In this document: positions 50,853 through 63,008 of the stretch, piece by piece
Layout of the letters: the number at the start of each line of letters is the position of its first letter
Position numbering within the stretch: position 1 is the stretch's first letter
Assembly (NCBI GenBank): GCA_949752795.1
Contig: CATKHW010000008.1
Coordinates: 3,038,001 to 3,102,000, forward strand
DNA: 64,000 nucleotides
Source: Hyperoodon ampullatus
Lineage: Eukaryota > Chordata > Mammalia > Artiodactyla > Ziphiidae
Reading direction: 5' to 3'
Notes under the pieces: model-generated
Database searches by the model: none
Seen by the model: only the letters and a program-made list of their open reading frames with translations
What the model was told of the DNA's origin: nothing
Made by a program: the position numbers and the translations under genes

Positions 50853-51171
50853 TTGAGGTTCTTGTAAGCAGTGCAGCCCTATATTTTGGGGTGGCTCTGT
50901 CTTATTGATTTTCAGTTTTCCCAAGGTATATTCCCTAGACTGGAAGTGCCCTTGGCTCTGTAGCTCTGGTGTTTACTTGTTTTAGGGAACACAATGCACT
51001 CCTCCAGAGAGGCAGTTGGCAATTTACATCCTGTCCATCAGCATAACTAGGCTCCCTGTTCTACAGGGCCTGTCTTGCCTTTCTGGTTTTACACATTTTG
51101 TGGATGTCCCTGTTCACCTGTGGGAAATGATACTTCTTAGTAGTGCAGATTTGCATTGCCCGCTTTGTTGC
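50844..51171 (-). mobile_element. Antisense L1 ORF2-tail remnant resuming at junction 3
   Basis: From CCAAGTTGAGG to the palindrome this is L1-like on the minus strand. Recognisable words are GGGGTGGCTCTGTCTTATTG, CAATTTACATCCTGTCCATC and GATTTGCATTGCCC. The 3'UTR part is missing because of the inserted satellite block. Confidence 0.62.
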
Positions 51172-51242
51172 TTGGCCAAATGGGCCTATGCATTTTCTCC
51201 TGAATATATTCAGGAGAAAACGCATATGCACTTTTTGGCCAA
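51172..51242. repeat. 71-bp palindrome, unit 5
   Basis: The right arm reads CGCATATGCAC and the left arm GGGCCTATGCA, so outer stem positions mismatch. The inner CTCCTGAATATATTCAGGAG is perfect. Confidence 0.88.
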
Positions 51243-52013
51243 GTGCATCATTGTCGAAGTTGTGCCCCTCTTCCTGTGCTTTAAAGGTGATTCCAATGTA
51301 CCTCTTGAAATCAGATTCCTGCTATTCTGCCTTGTTTTCAAGTCCTCCTCATTGTCTTACCTCAACAGATTTTTGGTCGATAGTTGTCCTTTATTACTCT
51401 GCCAGTTTCTGAAATGCTTAGCCCCGGAGCTCCATTGTTCAACTCGTTATTTGTGAGCCGACCGCAAATCCACAATTCTGGTTCAGGACATATACTGGTT
51501 CCTGGCGGGTGGCTGAGACTTTGGTTAATTTTTCTTCCTTAACGGAATTTAGAGTGACAAATGCCGGACCAAATGCCTAACAGCTACTCTCTCATTGGTT
51601 CTCCCTCTTCCCTTTCATCCTCTGCCAAATTCGCAACTTCTGCGAACCAGGAGGATAAAGAGGCTGTCTCTGCAAGTTGGGAGATTGATAGTAAAGCAGT
51701 TGGAATTTCAAACAGAAGCACCAGGAGAGGGACTATTAGTTGAGTTTTACAAACCTTTCGTATTCACAGTGTGTCCATTCTCTAGGTTTCCCGTACATGT
51801 TATACCTTTAGTAATATTCCATTCAACGTGGAGAGTTGGGACCATTGGAATGTGTGCCACACATTATTGTTTTAAATGGTCTGCATTTGCTCACTGAATC
51901 TCACCAAACCGCTCAGTCCCAAGTGTCCAGGCTTATGCCACATCCAGCTGTCCTTGTACACAGGGCCATTCCAGGTTTCATCAGAGCCCCTGTAGTAATT
52001 GTAAATAATTTCC

Positions 52014-52908
52014 CTGTTTTTTTGATTTGTTTTTGAAATTCCTTTTTATAGTGGGTTTGAGCTGATTCTCACTGTCATGTTTATGCCAGTCTAGACCCAC
52101 TTGATTCCCTTATGGAGACATATCAATACATAGGTTTTAAGATTCTTACTAGTCAGATATATTACTCTGTGGGAAATATGGGGTTTTGAGTCCCTTTCAC
52201 TGAGGAAGGTGTAGGTCTTTTCTATTCCATATTTGCTTTTTGGAACGGTAGCTGTACTAATATCAAACTCTGGTTTTATGCATCACCCAACCCCTCCTTC
52301 CCCATTAAGCAGGTATAAGAATGTTTTTTAAATGTGAGACTCTGTTCTCTTTCCTAACTCAGTTGTTGTGTAGCCATGTATACAGGATCGTCGTAAGTGA
52401 TATCTTATGATAAGTTTCTTTTTCACTGTGACTTATTTCACTTAGAATCATCGTACCTGAATCCACTCATTTTGCTGCTACTGGCCTTATGACATTGATT
52501 TCATTGATGAGGGATATTCCATCGTACGTAATTACCACAATTTCTTCAACGACTTTTGTCTTTCCTGGGATATTTAAGGTGTACCCAAGTTGAGATTCTT
52601 GTAAGCAGTGCAGCCCTAAATTTTGGGGTGGCTCTGTCTTATTGATTTTCAGTTTTCCCAAGGTTTATTGCCTAGAAATGAAGTGCCCTTGGCTCTGTAG
52701 CTCTGTTGTTTACTTGTTTTAGGGAACACAATGCACTCCTCCAGAGAGGCAGTTGGCAATTTACATCCCGCCCATCAGCATAACTAGACTCCCTGTTCTC
52801 CAGGGCTTGTCTTGACTTTCTGGTATTTACACATTTTGTGGATGTCCCTGTTCACCTGTGTGAAATGATGCTTTTTGTAGTGCAGATTTGCATTGCCCAC
52901 TTGGTTGC
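52014..52908 (-). mobile_element. Antisense L1 3' end, units 5-6
   Basis: This is a complete copy of the L1-derived half: T-rich tract, 3'UTR-like part, then ORF2 tail to the palindrome. The variants GATGAGG and TTCAACGACTTTT near 52505-52552 recur only in the next unit. Confidence 0.65.
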
Positions 52909-54320
52909 TTGGCCAAATGGGCATATGCGTTTTCTCCTGAATATATTCAGGAGAATACGCATATGCACTTTTTGCCAAGTGCATCATTGTCGAAGTTGTG
53001 GCCCTCTTCCTGTGCTTTATAGGCGATTTCAATGTACATCTTGAAATCTGTTTCCTTCTATTCTGCCTCGCTTTCAAGTCCGCCTCGTTGCCTTCCCTCA
53101 ACAGATTTTTGGACGAGAGTTGTTCTTTTTTAATCTGCCAGTTTGTGAATTGCTGTGTCGCTGAGCTCCATTTTTCAACTCGTTTTGTGTGAGCTGACCG
53201 CAAATCCACAATTTTGGTTTAGGACCTATACTGGTGCCCGCCGGGTGGCTGAGACTTTGATTAATTCTTCTTCCGACCGGGAAATTAGAGTGACATGTGC
53301 CCGTCTAAATGCCGAACAGCTGCTCTGTCATAGGTTCTCCCTCTTCCCTTTCATCCTCTGCCAAATTGGCAACCTGTGCGAACCAGGAAGTTAAAGGGGC
53401 TGTCTCTCCAATTTGTATGATTGATAGTAAAGCAGTTGGAAAGTCGAACCGGAACACCAGGAGAGGGACTATTAATTGAGTTTTAGAAACCTTTCGTATT
53501 CACAGTGTGTCCATTCTCTAGGTTTCCCATACATGTTATATCTGTAGTAATATTCCCTTCAACCTGGAGAGTTGGGACCAATGGAATGTGTGCCACGCAT
53601 TATTGCTGTAAAGGGTCTGCATTTGCTCACCCAAGCGCACCAATCATCTCAGTCCCAAGTGTCAAGGCTTATGACACATCGACCTGTCATTGTAGATATT
53701 TTCATTCCAGGTTTTATCGGAGTCCCTGAAGGAAATGTAAAGAATTTCCTGTTTTTTTGTTTTATTTTTGAAATTCATTTTTATGGTGGTTTTCTGCTGA
53801 TTCTCACTGCCATGTTTATGACAGTCTAGACACACTTGATTCCCTTATGTAGACATATCAATACATAGGTTTTAAGATTCTTATTAGTCAGATATATTCC
53901 TCTGTGGGAAATATGGGATTTTCAGTCCCTTTCACTGAGGAAAGTGTAGGTCTTTTCTATTCCGTATTTGGTTTTTGGAACGGTACCTGTACTAATGTCA
54001 AACTCTGGTTTTATGAATCACCCCACCTCTCCTTCCCCCTTAAGCAGGCATAAGAGTATTTTCTAAATGTGAGACTCTGTTCTCTTTCCTAACTCAGTTG
54101 ATATGTAGCCATGTTTACAGGACCTTCATAAGTGATATCTTATGATAAGTTACTTTTTCAGAGTGACTTATTTCACTTAGAATCATCTTACCTGAATCCA
54201 CTCATTTTGCTGCTACTGGCCTTATGACATTGATTTCATTGATGAGGGATATTCCATCGTACGTAATTACCACAATTTCTTCAACGACTTTTGTCTTTCC
54301 TGGGATATTTAAGGTGTACC
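52586..54320 (+). repeat. Large satellite unit 6 (1735 bp)
   Basis: A typical unit. The minus-strand translation over its L1 edge (52467-52661) is identical to that at 54202-54396, showing very recent exchange between adjacent copies. The unrecognised middle part carries its own substitutions (for example CCAATTTGTATG). Confidence 0.95.
52909..52978. repeat. 70-bp palindrome, unit 6
   Basis: Both arms carry CATATGCG in place of CGTATGCG, a change mirrored across the centre. The outer ends are slightly shortened (AAATGGG and TTTTTGCCAA). Confidence 0.88.
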
Positions 54321-54644
54321 CAAGTTGAGATTCTTGTAAGCAGTGCAGCCCTAAATTTTGGGGTGGCTCTGTCTTATTGATTTTCAGTTTTCCCAAGGTA
54401 TATTTCCTAGAATGGAATTGCCCTTGGCTCTGTAGCTCTGTTGTTTACTTTTTTTAGGGAACACAATGCACTCCTCCAGAGAGGCAGTTGGCAATTTACA
54501 TCCCGCCCATCAGCATAACTAGGCTCCCTGTTCTCCAGGGCCTGTTTTGCCTTTCTGGTTTATACACATTTTTTGGATGTCCCTTTTGAATGGTGGGAAG
54601 TGATACTTCTTTGTAGTGCAGATTTCCATTGCCCCCTTGCTTGC
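53751..54644 (-). mobile_element. Antisense L1 3' end, units 6-7
   Basis: It runs from the T-rich tract GTTTTTTTGTTTTATTTTTG to the palindrome. From about 54175 to 54400 it is almost identical to 52440-52665, one period upstream. Confidence 0.65.
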
Positions 54645-56059
54645 TTGGCCAAAAAGTGTGTATGCGTTTTCTCCTGAATATAATCTGGAGAAAACGCATA
54701 CGCCTTTATTGGCCAAGTGCATCATTGGCGAAGTTGTGCCCCTCTTCCTGTGCCTTAAAGGTGATTCCAATGTACCTCTAGAAATCTGTTTCCTGCTATT
54801 CTGGCTCTCTTTCAAGTCCGTCTCGTTGCCTTCCCTCAACAGATTTTTGAATGATAGTTGTCCTTTATTACGCTGCCAGTTTGTGAATTGCTATGCCCCT
54901 GAGCTCCATTTTTCATCTCGTTTTTTGTGAGCTGACCGCAAGTCCAAAATTTTGGTTCAGGACCTATACTGGTTCCTGGCAGGTGGCTGAGACTTTGGTT
55001 AATTCTTCTTCCTGATAGGAACTTAGAGTGACATGTGCCCGTCCAAATGCCTAACAGCTACTCTCTCATTGTTTCTCCCTCTTCCCTTACATCCTCTTCC
55101 CAATTGGCAACCTGTACGAACCCGGAGGTTAAAGGGGCTGTCTCTCCAAGTTGGGAGATTGATAGTAAAGCAGTTTGAAAATGAAACCGTAGCACCAGGA
55201 GAGAGACTATTAGTTGAGTTTTAGAAACCTTTCGTATTCACAGTGTGTCTATTCTCTAGTTTTCCCGTACATATTATAGCTGTAGTAATATTCCCTTCAT
55301 CCTGGAGAGTTGGGACCCGTGGAATGTGTGCCACGCATTATTGCTTTAAATGGTCTGCATTTGCTCACCCAATCTCACCAATCCTCTCAGTCCCAAGTGT
55401 CCAGCCTTATGCCACATCCATCTGTGGTTGTAGATAAGGTCATTCCAGGTTTCATCAGAGCCCCTAAAGGAATTGTAAAGAATTTCCTTGTTTTTTTGTT
55501 TTGTTTTTGAATCTCCTTTTTATAGTGGGTTTGAGCTGATTCTCCCTGCCATTTTTTTGCCAGTCTATACATACATGATTCCCTTATGGAGACATATCAA
55601 TACATAGCTTTTAAGATTCTTACTAGTCAGATATATTCCTCTGTGGGAAATATGGGGTCTTGAGTCCCTTTCACTGAGGAAGGTGTAGGTCTTGTCTATT
55701 GCGTAGGTGGTTTTTGGAACGGTACCTGTACTAATATCACACTCTGGTTTTATGCAGCACCCCACCTCTCCTTCCCCCATAAGCAGGCATAAAAGTGTTT
55801 TCTAAATGTGAGACTCTGTTCTCCTTCCTAACTCAGTTCATGTGTAGCCATGTTTACATTACCTTCATAAGTGATATCTTATGTTAAGTTTCTTTTTCTC
55901 TGTCATGTATTTCACTTAGAATCATCGTACCTGAATCCAATCCTTTTGCTGCTACTGGCCTTATGACATTGAGTTCATAGCTGAGGGATAATCCATCGTA
56001 TGTAAGTAACACAATTACTTGAACCATTTTTGTCTTTCCTGGGATATTTTAGGTGGACT
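54321..56059 (+). repeat. Large satellite unit 7 (1739 bp)
   Basis: A typical unit with a slightly decayed palindrome (six mismatches by eye). It has its own variants in the middle part, such as AATGAAACCGTAGC and ATCTGTGGTTGTAG. Confidence 0.95.
54645..54716. repeat. 72-bp palindrome, unit 7
   Basis: The central stem (TATGCGTTTTCTCC and GGAGAAAACGCATA) is intact. Mismatches lie near the ends (AGTGTG against CGCCTTTATT) and at the very centre (TGAATATAATCTGG). Confidence 0.88.
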
Positions 56060-56383
56060 CAAGTTGAGGTTTTTGTAAGCAGTGCAGCCCTAAATTTTGG
56101 GGTGGCTCTGTCTTATTGATTTTCAGTTTTCCCAAGGTATATTCCCTAGACTGGATGTGCCCTTGGCTCTGTAGCTCTGTTGTTTACTTGTTTTAGGGAA
56201 CACAATGCACTCCTCCAGAGAGGCAGCTGGCAATTTACATCCTGCCCATCAGCATAAGTAGGCTCACTGTTCTAAAGGCCCTGTCTTGCCTTTCTGGTTT
56301 TTACACATTTTGCGGATGTCCCTTTTGACCGGTGGGAAGTGATACTTCTTTGTAGTGCAGATTTGCATTGCCCGCTTGCTTGC
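55490..56383 (-). mobile_element. Antisense L1 3' end, units 7-8
   Basis: Full-length for this family. Local variants include TCTGTCATGTATTTCACTTAG and AGGTGGACTCAAG. Coding potential is destroyed. Confidence 0.65.
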
Positions 56384-57798
56384 TTGGCCAAAAAGGGCAT
56401 ATGCGTTTTCTCCTAAATATATTCAGGAGAAAACACATATGCCCTTTTTAGCCAAGTGCATCACTGTCGAAGTTGTGCCCCTCTTCTTGTGCTTTAAAGG
56501 TGATTCAAATGTACCTATTGAAATCTGTTTCCTGCATTTCATGCTCGCTTTCAAGTCCGCCTCTTTGCCTTCCCTCAACAGATATTTGGACGATAGTTGT
56601 CAATTATTACTCTGCCAGTTTGTGAGTGGCTGCGCCCCTGAGCTCCATTTTTCAACTCGTTTTTTGTGAGCTGACCGCAAGTCCAAAATTTTGGTTCAGG
56701 ACCTATATTGGTTCCCGGCGGGTGGCTGAGACTTCGGTTAATTCTCCTTCCTGCTGGGAAATTAGAGTGACATGTGCCCGTCCAAATTCCTAAAAGCTAC
56801 TCTCTCATTGGTTCTCCCTCTTCCCTTTCATCCTCTGCCAAATTGGCAATCTGTGCGAACCAGGAGGTTTGAGTGGCTGTCTCTACAAGTTGGGAGACTG
56901 ATAGTAAAGCAGTTGGAAAGTCAAACCAGAGAACCAGGAGCGGGAATATTAGTTGAGTTTTAGAAACCTTTCGTATTCACAGTGTGTCCATTCTCTAGGT
57001 TTCCCATACATGTTATAGCTGTAGTAATATTCCCGTCAACCTGGAGAGTTGGGACACTTGGAATGTGTTCCACGCATTATTGCTTTAAATGGTCTGAATT
57101 TGCTCACTGAATCTCATCAAAATTCTCAGTCCCAAGTGTCCAGCCTTATACCACATCCAGCTGTCCTTGTACAGAGGGCCATTTCAGGTTTCATCAGAGA
57201 CCCTGTAGGAATTTTAAAGAATTTCCCGGTTTTTTTGTTTTGTTTTTCAAATTCCTTTTTATAGTGGGTTTGAGCTTATCCTCACTGCCATGTTTATGCC
57301 AGTCTAGACCCACTTCATTCCCTTATGGAGACATATCAATATATAGGTTTTCAGATTCTTATTAATCAGATATAATCCTCTGTGGGAAATATGGGGTTTT
57401 GAGTCCCTTTCACTGAGGAAGGTGTAGGTCTTCTCTATTCCATATTTGGTTTTTGGAACGGTAGCTGTACGAATATCAAACTCTGGTTTTATGCATCACC
57501 CCTCCTCTCCTTTGCCCTTAAGCAGGCATAAGAGTGTTTTCTAAATGTGAGACTCTGTTCTCTTTCCTAACTCAGTTCATGTGTAGCCATGTTTACAAGA
57601 CGTTCATAAGTGATATCTTATGAGAAGTTTCTTTTTCTCTGTGACTTATTTAACTTAGAATCATTGTACCTGAATAAAATCATTTTGCTGCTACTTGCCT
57701 TATGACATTGATTTCATGGCTGAGGGATATTCCATTGTATGTAAGTACCACAATTTCTTGAACCAATTGTCTCTTTCCAGGGATATTTAAGGTGTACA
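56060..57798 (+). repeat. Large satellite unit 8 (1739 bp)
   Basis: A typical unit. In the middle part, GTCCTTGTACAGAGGGCC is shared with unit 5 (TACACAGGGCC) but not with adjacent unit 7, suggesting two interleaved subtypes. Confidence 0.95.
56384..56455. repeat. 72-bp palindrome, unit 8 (3 mismatches)
   Basis: Both arms carry GGGCATATG and CATATGCCC in place of the CGTATG form. By eye 33 of 36 pairs match, making it the best hairpin of the second block. Confidence 0.92.
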
Positions 57799-58122
57799 CA
57801 AGTTGATATTCTTGTAAGCAGTGCAGCCCTAAATTTTGGGGTGGCTCTGTCTTACTGATTTTCAGTTTTCCCAAGGTATATTCCCTAGACTGGAAGTGCC
57901 CTTTGCTCTGTAGCTCTGTTGTTTAATTGTTTTAGGGGACACATTGCACTCCTCCAGAGAGGCAGGTGGCAATTTACATCCTGCCCATCAGCATAACTAG
58001 GCTCCCTGTTCTCCAGAGCCTGTCTTGCCTTTCTGGTTTTTACATATTTTTCGGATGTCCCTTTTGACCTCTGGGAAGTGATACTTCTTTGTACTGCAGA
58101 ATTGCATTGCCCGCTTCCTTGC
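57229..58122 (-). mobile_element. Antisense L1 3' end, units 8-9
   Basis: A complete copy. Variants include ATTAATCAGATATAATCC and GTGACTTATTTAACTTAG. The minus-strand frame across 57680-57874 resembles the frame seen one and two units upstream, but with substitutions. Confidence 0.65.
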
Positions 58123-59535
58123 TTGGCCAAAATGGCTTATGTGTTTCCTCCTGAATATATTCAGGAGGAAACACATACACCCTTTTTGGGCAAGTGCATC
58201 ATTGTCGTAGTTGTGTCGCTCTTCCTGTGCTTTAAAGGTGATTCCAATGTACCTCTTGAAATCTGTTTCCTGCTATTCTGGCTCGCTTTTGAGTCTGCCT
58301 CGTTGCCTTCCCTCAACAGATTTTTGAACTGTAGTTGCCTTTTATTACTCTGCCAGTTTGTGAATTGCTGTGCCCCTGAGCTCCATTTTTCAACACGTTT
58401 TTTGTGAGCTGACAGCAAGTCCAAAATTTTGCTTCAGGATCTATACTGGTTCCCGTCGTGTGGCTGAGACTTTGGTTAATTCTTCTTTCTGCAGGGAAAT
58501 TAGAGTGACATGTGCCCGTCCAAATGCCTAACAGCTACTCTCTCATTGGTTCTCCATCTTTTCTTTCATCCTCTGCCTAATTTGCAACCTGTGAGAAGGA
58601 GGAGGTTAAAGGGGCTGTCTATCCAACTTGGGAGATTGATAGTAAAGCAGTTGGAATTTCAAACAGGAGCACCACGAGAGGGACTATTAGTTGATTTCTA
58701 GAAACCTTTCGTATTCACAGTGTTTCCATTCTCTAGGTTTCCCGTACATGTTATAGCTGTAGTAATATAACCTTCAACCTGGAGAGTTGGGCTCCTTGGA
58801 ATGTGTGCCACACATTATTGTTTTAAATTGTCTGCATTTGCTGACCCAATCGCACCAATCCACTCAGTCCCAAGTGTCCAGCCTTATGCCACATCCAGCT
58901 GTCGTTGTAGATAGGGCCATTCTAGGATTCTTCAGAGCCCCTGTAGGAATTATAAATAATTTCCCTGTTTATTTGTTTTGTTTTTCAAATTCCTTTTTAT
59001 AGTGGGTTTGAGCTGATTCTCATTGCCATGTTTATGCCAGTCTAGACACACTTGATTCCCTTACGGAGACATATCAATACATAGGTTTTAAGATTCTTAC
59101 TAGTCAGATATATTCCTCTGTGGGATATATGGGGTTTTGAGTCTCTTTCACTGAGGAAGGTGTAGGACTTGTATAATCCGTAGTTGGTTTTTGGAATGGT
59201 ACCTGTACTAATATCAAACTCTGGTTTTATGCATCACCCCTCCTCTCCTTTCCCCTTAAGAAGGCATAAGAGTGTTTTCTAAAGGAGAGGCTCTTTTCTC
59301 TTTCGTAACTCTGTTCATGTGTAGCCATGTTTACAGGACCTTCATAAGTGATATCTTATAAAAGGTTCTTTTTCTCTGTGACTTATTTCACTTAGAATCA
59401 TCGTACCTGAATCCACTCATTTTGCTGCTACTGGCCTTATGACATTGATTTCATGGCTGAGGGATAATCCATTGTACGTAAGTACCGAAATTTCTTGAAC
59501 AAATTTTGTCTTTCCTGGGATATTTTAGGTGTACC
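57799..59535 (+). repeat. Large satellite unit 9 (1737 bp)
   Basis: Shares with unit 10 the palindrome variant TTTCCTCCTGA, the CTGCAGAA start of the palindrome flank and TTGCTTCAGGATCTATAC. The two form a subtype produced by local duplication or conversion. Confidence 0.95.
58123..58193. repeat. 71-bp palindrome, unit 9 (mirrored variants)
   Basis: The left arm reads GTGTTTCCTCCTGAATA and the right arm TATTCAGGAGGAAACAC. Relative to the usual GCGTTTTCTCC, both a C-to-T and a T-to-C change are present on both arms, so pairing is preserved. Confidence 0.9.
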
Positions 59536-59859
59536 CAAGTTGAGGTTCTTGTAAACAGTGCAGCCCTAAATTTTGGGGTGGCTCTCTCTTATTGATTTTC
59601 AGTTTTCCCAAGGTATATACCCTAGACTGGAAGTGCCCTTGGCTCTGTAGCTCTGTTGTTTAACTGTTTTAGGGAACACATTGCACTCATCCAGAGAGGG
59701 GGTTGGCAATTTACATCCTGCCCATCAGCATAACTAGGCTCCCTGTTCTCCAGGGCATGTCTTGCCTTTCTGGTTTTTACACATTTTACAGATGTCCCTT
59801 TTGACCGCTTGGAAGTGATACTTCTTTGTACTGCAGAACTTCATTGCCCGCTTGCTTGC
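58967..59859 (-). mobile_element. Antisense L1 3' end, units 9-10
   Basis: A complete copy. The T-rich tract is interrupted (GTTTATTTGTTTTG). A variant AAAGGAGAGGCTCTTTTCTC replaces the usual AAATGTGAGACTCTGTTCTC. Confidence 0.65.
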
Positions 59860-61271
59860 TTGGCCAATAAGGGCGTATGTGTTTCCTCCTGATTATATTC
59901 AGGAGGAAAATCATAATCCCTTTTTGGGCTAGTGCATCATGGTCGAAATTGTGGCCCTCTTCCTGTGCTTTAAAGGTGATTCCAATGTACCTCTTGAAAT
60001 CTGTTTCCTGCTATTCTGACTCCCTTTCAAGTCCGCCTCGTTGCCTTCCCTCAACAGATTTTTGGACGATAGTTGCCCTTTATTACTCTGTCAGTTTGAG
60101 AATTGCTGTGCCCCTGAGCTCCATTTTTCAACTCGTTTTTTGTGAGCTGACCGCAAGTCCAAAATTTTGCTTCAGGATCTATACTGGTTCCCGGCGTGTG
60201 CTGAGACTTTGGTTAATTCTTATTTCTGCCGTGAAATTAGAGTGACATGTGTCCATCCAAATGCCTAACAGCTACTCTCTCATTGATTCTCCATCTTTCC
60301 TTTCATCTTCTGCCAAATTGGCAACCTTTGAGAACCAGGAGGTTAAAGAGTCTGTCTCTCCAAGTTGGGAGATTGATAGTAAAGCAGTTGGAAATACAAA
60401 CAGAAGCACCAGGAGAGGGACTATTAGTTGACTTTTAGAAACCTTTCGTATTCACAGTGTGTCCATTCTCTTGCTTTCCCGTACATGTTATAGCTGTAGT
60501 AATATTCCCTTCAACCTGGAGAGTTGGGATCCTTGGAATGTGTGCCACGCATTATTGCTTTAAATGGTCTGCTTTTGCTGATCCAATCTCACCAATCCTC
60601 TCAGTCCCAAGTGTCCAGCCTTATGCCACATCCAGCTGTCGTTGTAGACAGGGTCATTCCAGGTTTCATCAGAGCCCCTGAAGGAATTGTAAAGAATTTC
60701 CCTGTTTTTTTGTTTTGTTATTGAAATACCTCCTTAGTGGGTTTGAGCTGATTCTCACTGCCATGTTTATGCCAGTCTAGACACACTTGATTACCTTATG
60801 GAGACATATCGATACATAGGTTTTAAGATTTATACTAGTCAGATGTATTCCTCTGCGGGAAATATGGGGTTTTGAGTTCCTTTAACTGAGGAAAGTTTAG
60901 GTCTTGTCTATTCCGTATTTGGATTTTGGAACGGTACCTGTACTAATATCAGTCTCTGGTTTTATGCATCACCACACCTCTCCTTCCCCCTTAAGAAGGC
61001 ATAAGGGTGTTTTCTGAATGTGAGACTCTGTTATCTTTCCTAACTCACTTCATGTGTAGCCATGTTTACAGGACCTTCATAAGTGATATCTTATGATAAG
61101 TTTCTTTTTCTCTGTGACTTATTTCACTTAGAATCATCATAACTGAATCCACTCATTTTGCTGCTACTGGCCTTATGACATTGATTTCATGGCTGAGAGA
61201 TATTCCATCGTACATAAATACCACAATTTCTTGAACCATTTTTTTCTTTCCTGGGATATTTCAGGTGTACC
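59536..61271 (+). repeat. Large satellite unit 10 (1736 bp)
   Basis: The sister of unit 9 in its palindrome region. It diverges from it toward the right, where a short deletion (ACCTCCTTAGTGGG near 60727) shortens the L1 3'UTR side. Confidence 0.95.
59860..59931. repeat. 72-bp palindrome, unit 10
   Basis: Carries the TTTCCTCCTGA and TCAGGAGGAAA pair shared with unit 9. Extra unpaired changes (GATTATATT at the centre, AATCATAATCCC on the right arm) weaken the stem. Confidence 0.86.
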
Positions 61272-61595
61272 CAAGTTGAGGTTCTTGTAAACAGTGCAGC
61301 CCTAAATTTTGGGGTGGCTCTGTCTTATTGATTTTCAGTTTTCCCAAGGTATATTCCCTAGACTGGAAGTGCACTTGGCTCTGTAGCTCTGTTGTTTACT
61401 TTTTTGTGGGAACAAAATGCATTCTTCCAGAGAGGTAGTTGGCAATTTACATCCCGCCCATCAGCATAACTAGGCTCCCTGTTCTCCAGGGCCTGTGTTG
61501 CCTTTCTAGTTTTTACACATTTTGCAGATGTCCCTTTTGTCCAGTGGGAAGTGATACTGCTTTGTAGTGCAGATTTGCATTGCCCGCTTGCTTGC
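60704..61595 (-). mobile_element. Antisense L1 3' end, units 10-11
   Basis: A complete copy apart from a few bases lost next to the T-rich tract (ATTGAAATACCTCCTTAG). Otherwise as in the neighbours. Confidence 0.65.
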
Positions 61596-63008
61596 TTGGC
61601 CAAAAGGGGCATATGCATTTTCTCCTGAATATATTCTGGAGAAAACTCATATGCACTTTTTGGCCAAGTGCATCATTGTCGACAATGAGCCCTCTTGCTG
61701 TGCTTAAAAGGCGATTCCAAAGTACCTCTTGAAATTTGTTTCATGCTATTGGGCCTCGTTTTCAAGTCCGCCTCATTGCCATCCCTCAAAAGATTTTTAG
61801 ACGATAGTTGTCGTTCATTACGCTGCCAGTTTTTGAATTGCTGTGCCCCAGAGCTCCATTTTTCAACTCGTTTTTTGTAAGCTGACAGCAAATCCACAAT
61901 TTTGGTTGAGGACCAGTACTGGTTCCTGGCGGGTGACTGAGACTTTGGTTAATATTTCTTCCTGACGGGAAATTAGAGTGACATGTGCCAGTCCAAATGC
62001 CTAACAGCAACTCTCTCATTGGTTCTCCATCTTACCTTTCATCCTCTGCCAATTGGCAACATGTGAGAACCAGGAGGTTAAAGGGGCTGTCTCAACAAGT
62101 TGGGAGATTGATAGTAAAGCAGTTGGAAATTCAAACTGGAGCAAGAGGAGAGGGATTATTAGTTGAGTTTTAAAAACCTTTCGTATTCACAGTGTGTCCA
62201 TTCTCTAGGTTTCCCGTAAATGTTATAGCTGTAGTAGTATTCCCTTCAACCTGCGGAGTTGGGACCATGGGAATGTGTGCCACACATTATTGCTTTAAAT
62301 GCTCTGCATTTCCTCACCGAATCTCACCAATCCTCTCAGTCCCAAGTGTCCAGACTTATGCCACATCCAGCTGTCATTGTAGATAGGGTCATTACAGGTT
62401 TCATCAGAGCCCCTGAAGGAATTGTAAACAATTTCCCGGTTTTTTTGTTTTGTTTTTGAAATTCCTTTTTATATTGGGTTTGATCTGATTCTCACTGCCA
62501 TATTTATGCCAGTTAGGACACACTTGATTCCCTTACGGAGATATATCAATACATATGTTTTAATATTCTTACTAATCAGATATATTCCTCTGCGGGAAAT
62601 ATGGGGTTTTGAGTCCCTTTCACTGAGGAAGGTGTGGGGATTGACTCTTCTGTAGTTGGTTTTTGGAACGGTACATGTACTAATATCAAACTCTGGTTTT
62701 ATGCATCACCCCACCTCTCTTTCCCACTTAAGCAGGCATAAGAGTGTTTTCTAAATGTGAGACTCTGTTCTCTTTCCTAAATCAGTTCATGTGTAGCCAT
62801 GTTTACAGGACCTTCATAAGTGATATCTTATGATAAGTTTCTTTTTCTCTGTGACTTATTTCACTTAGAATCATCGTACCTGAATCCAATTATTTTGCTG
62901 CTACTGGCCTTATGACATTGATTTCATGGCTGAGAGATATTCCATCGTATGTATGTTCCACAATTTCTTGAAACATTTTTGTCTTTCCTGGGATATTTCA
63001 GGTTTACC
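61272..63008 (+). repeat. Large satellite unit 11 (1737 bp)
   Basis: A typical unit. The left-edge variants TGTGTTGCCTTTCTAG and TTTTGTCC(A/G)GTGGG are shared with unit 12, indicating another neighbouring pair. The middle part is otherwise close to that of units 5-10. Confidence 0.95.
61596..61667. repeat. 72-bp palindrome, unit 11
   Basis: CATATG is present on both arms. Mismatches include GCATTTT against AAAACTC and a centre of ATATTCTGGAG. Confidence 0.87.

Larger units (their letters stand above)
50844..52585 (+). repeat. Large satellite unit 5
   Basis: This is the first unit after the short satellite. It is essentially complete from CAAGTTGAGG onward. Its palindrome left arm is altered (GGGCCTATGC). 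Its right end carries GATGAGGGATATTCC and CAACGACTTTT variants shared only with the end of unit 6. Confidence 0.93.
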
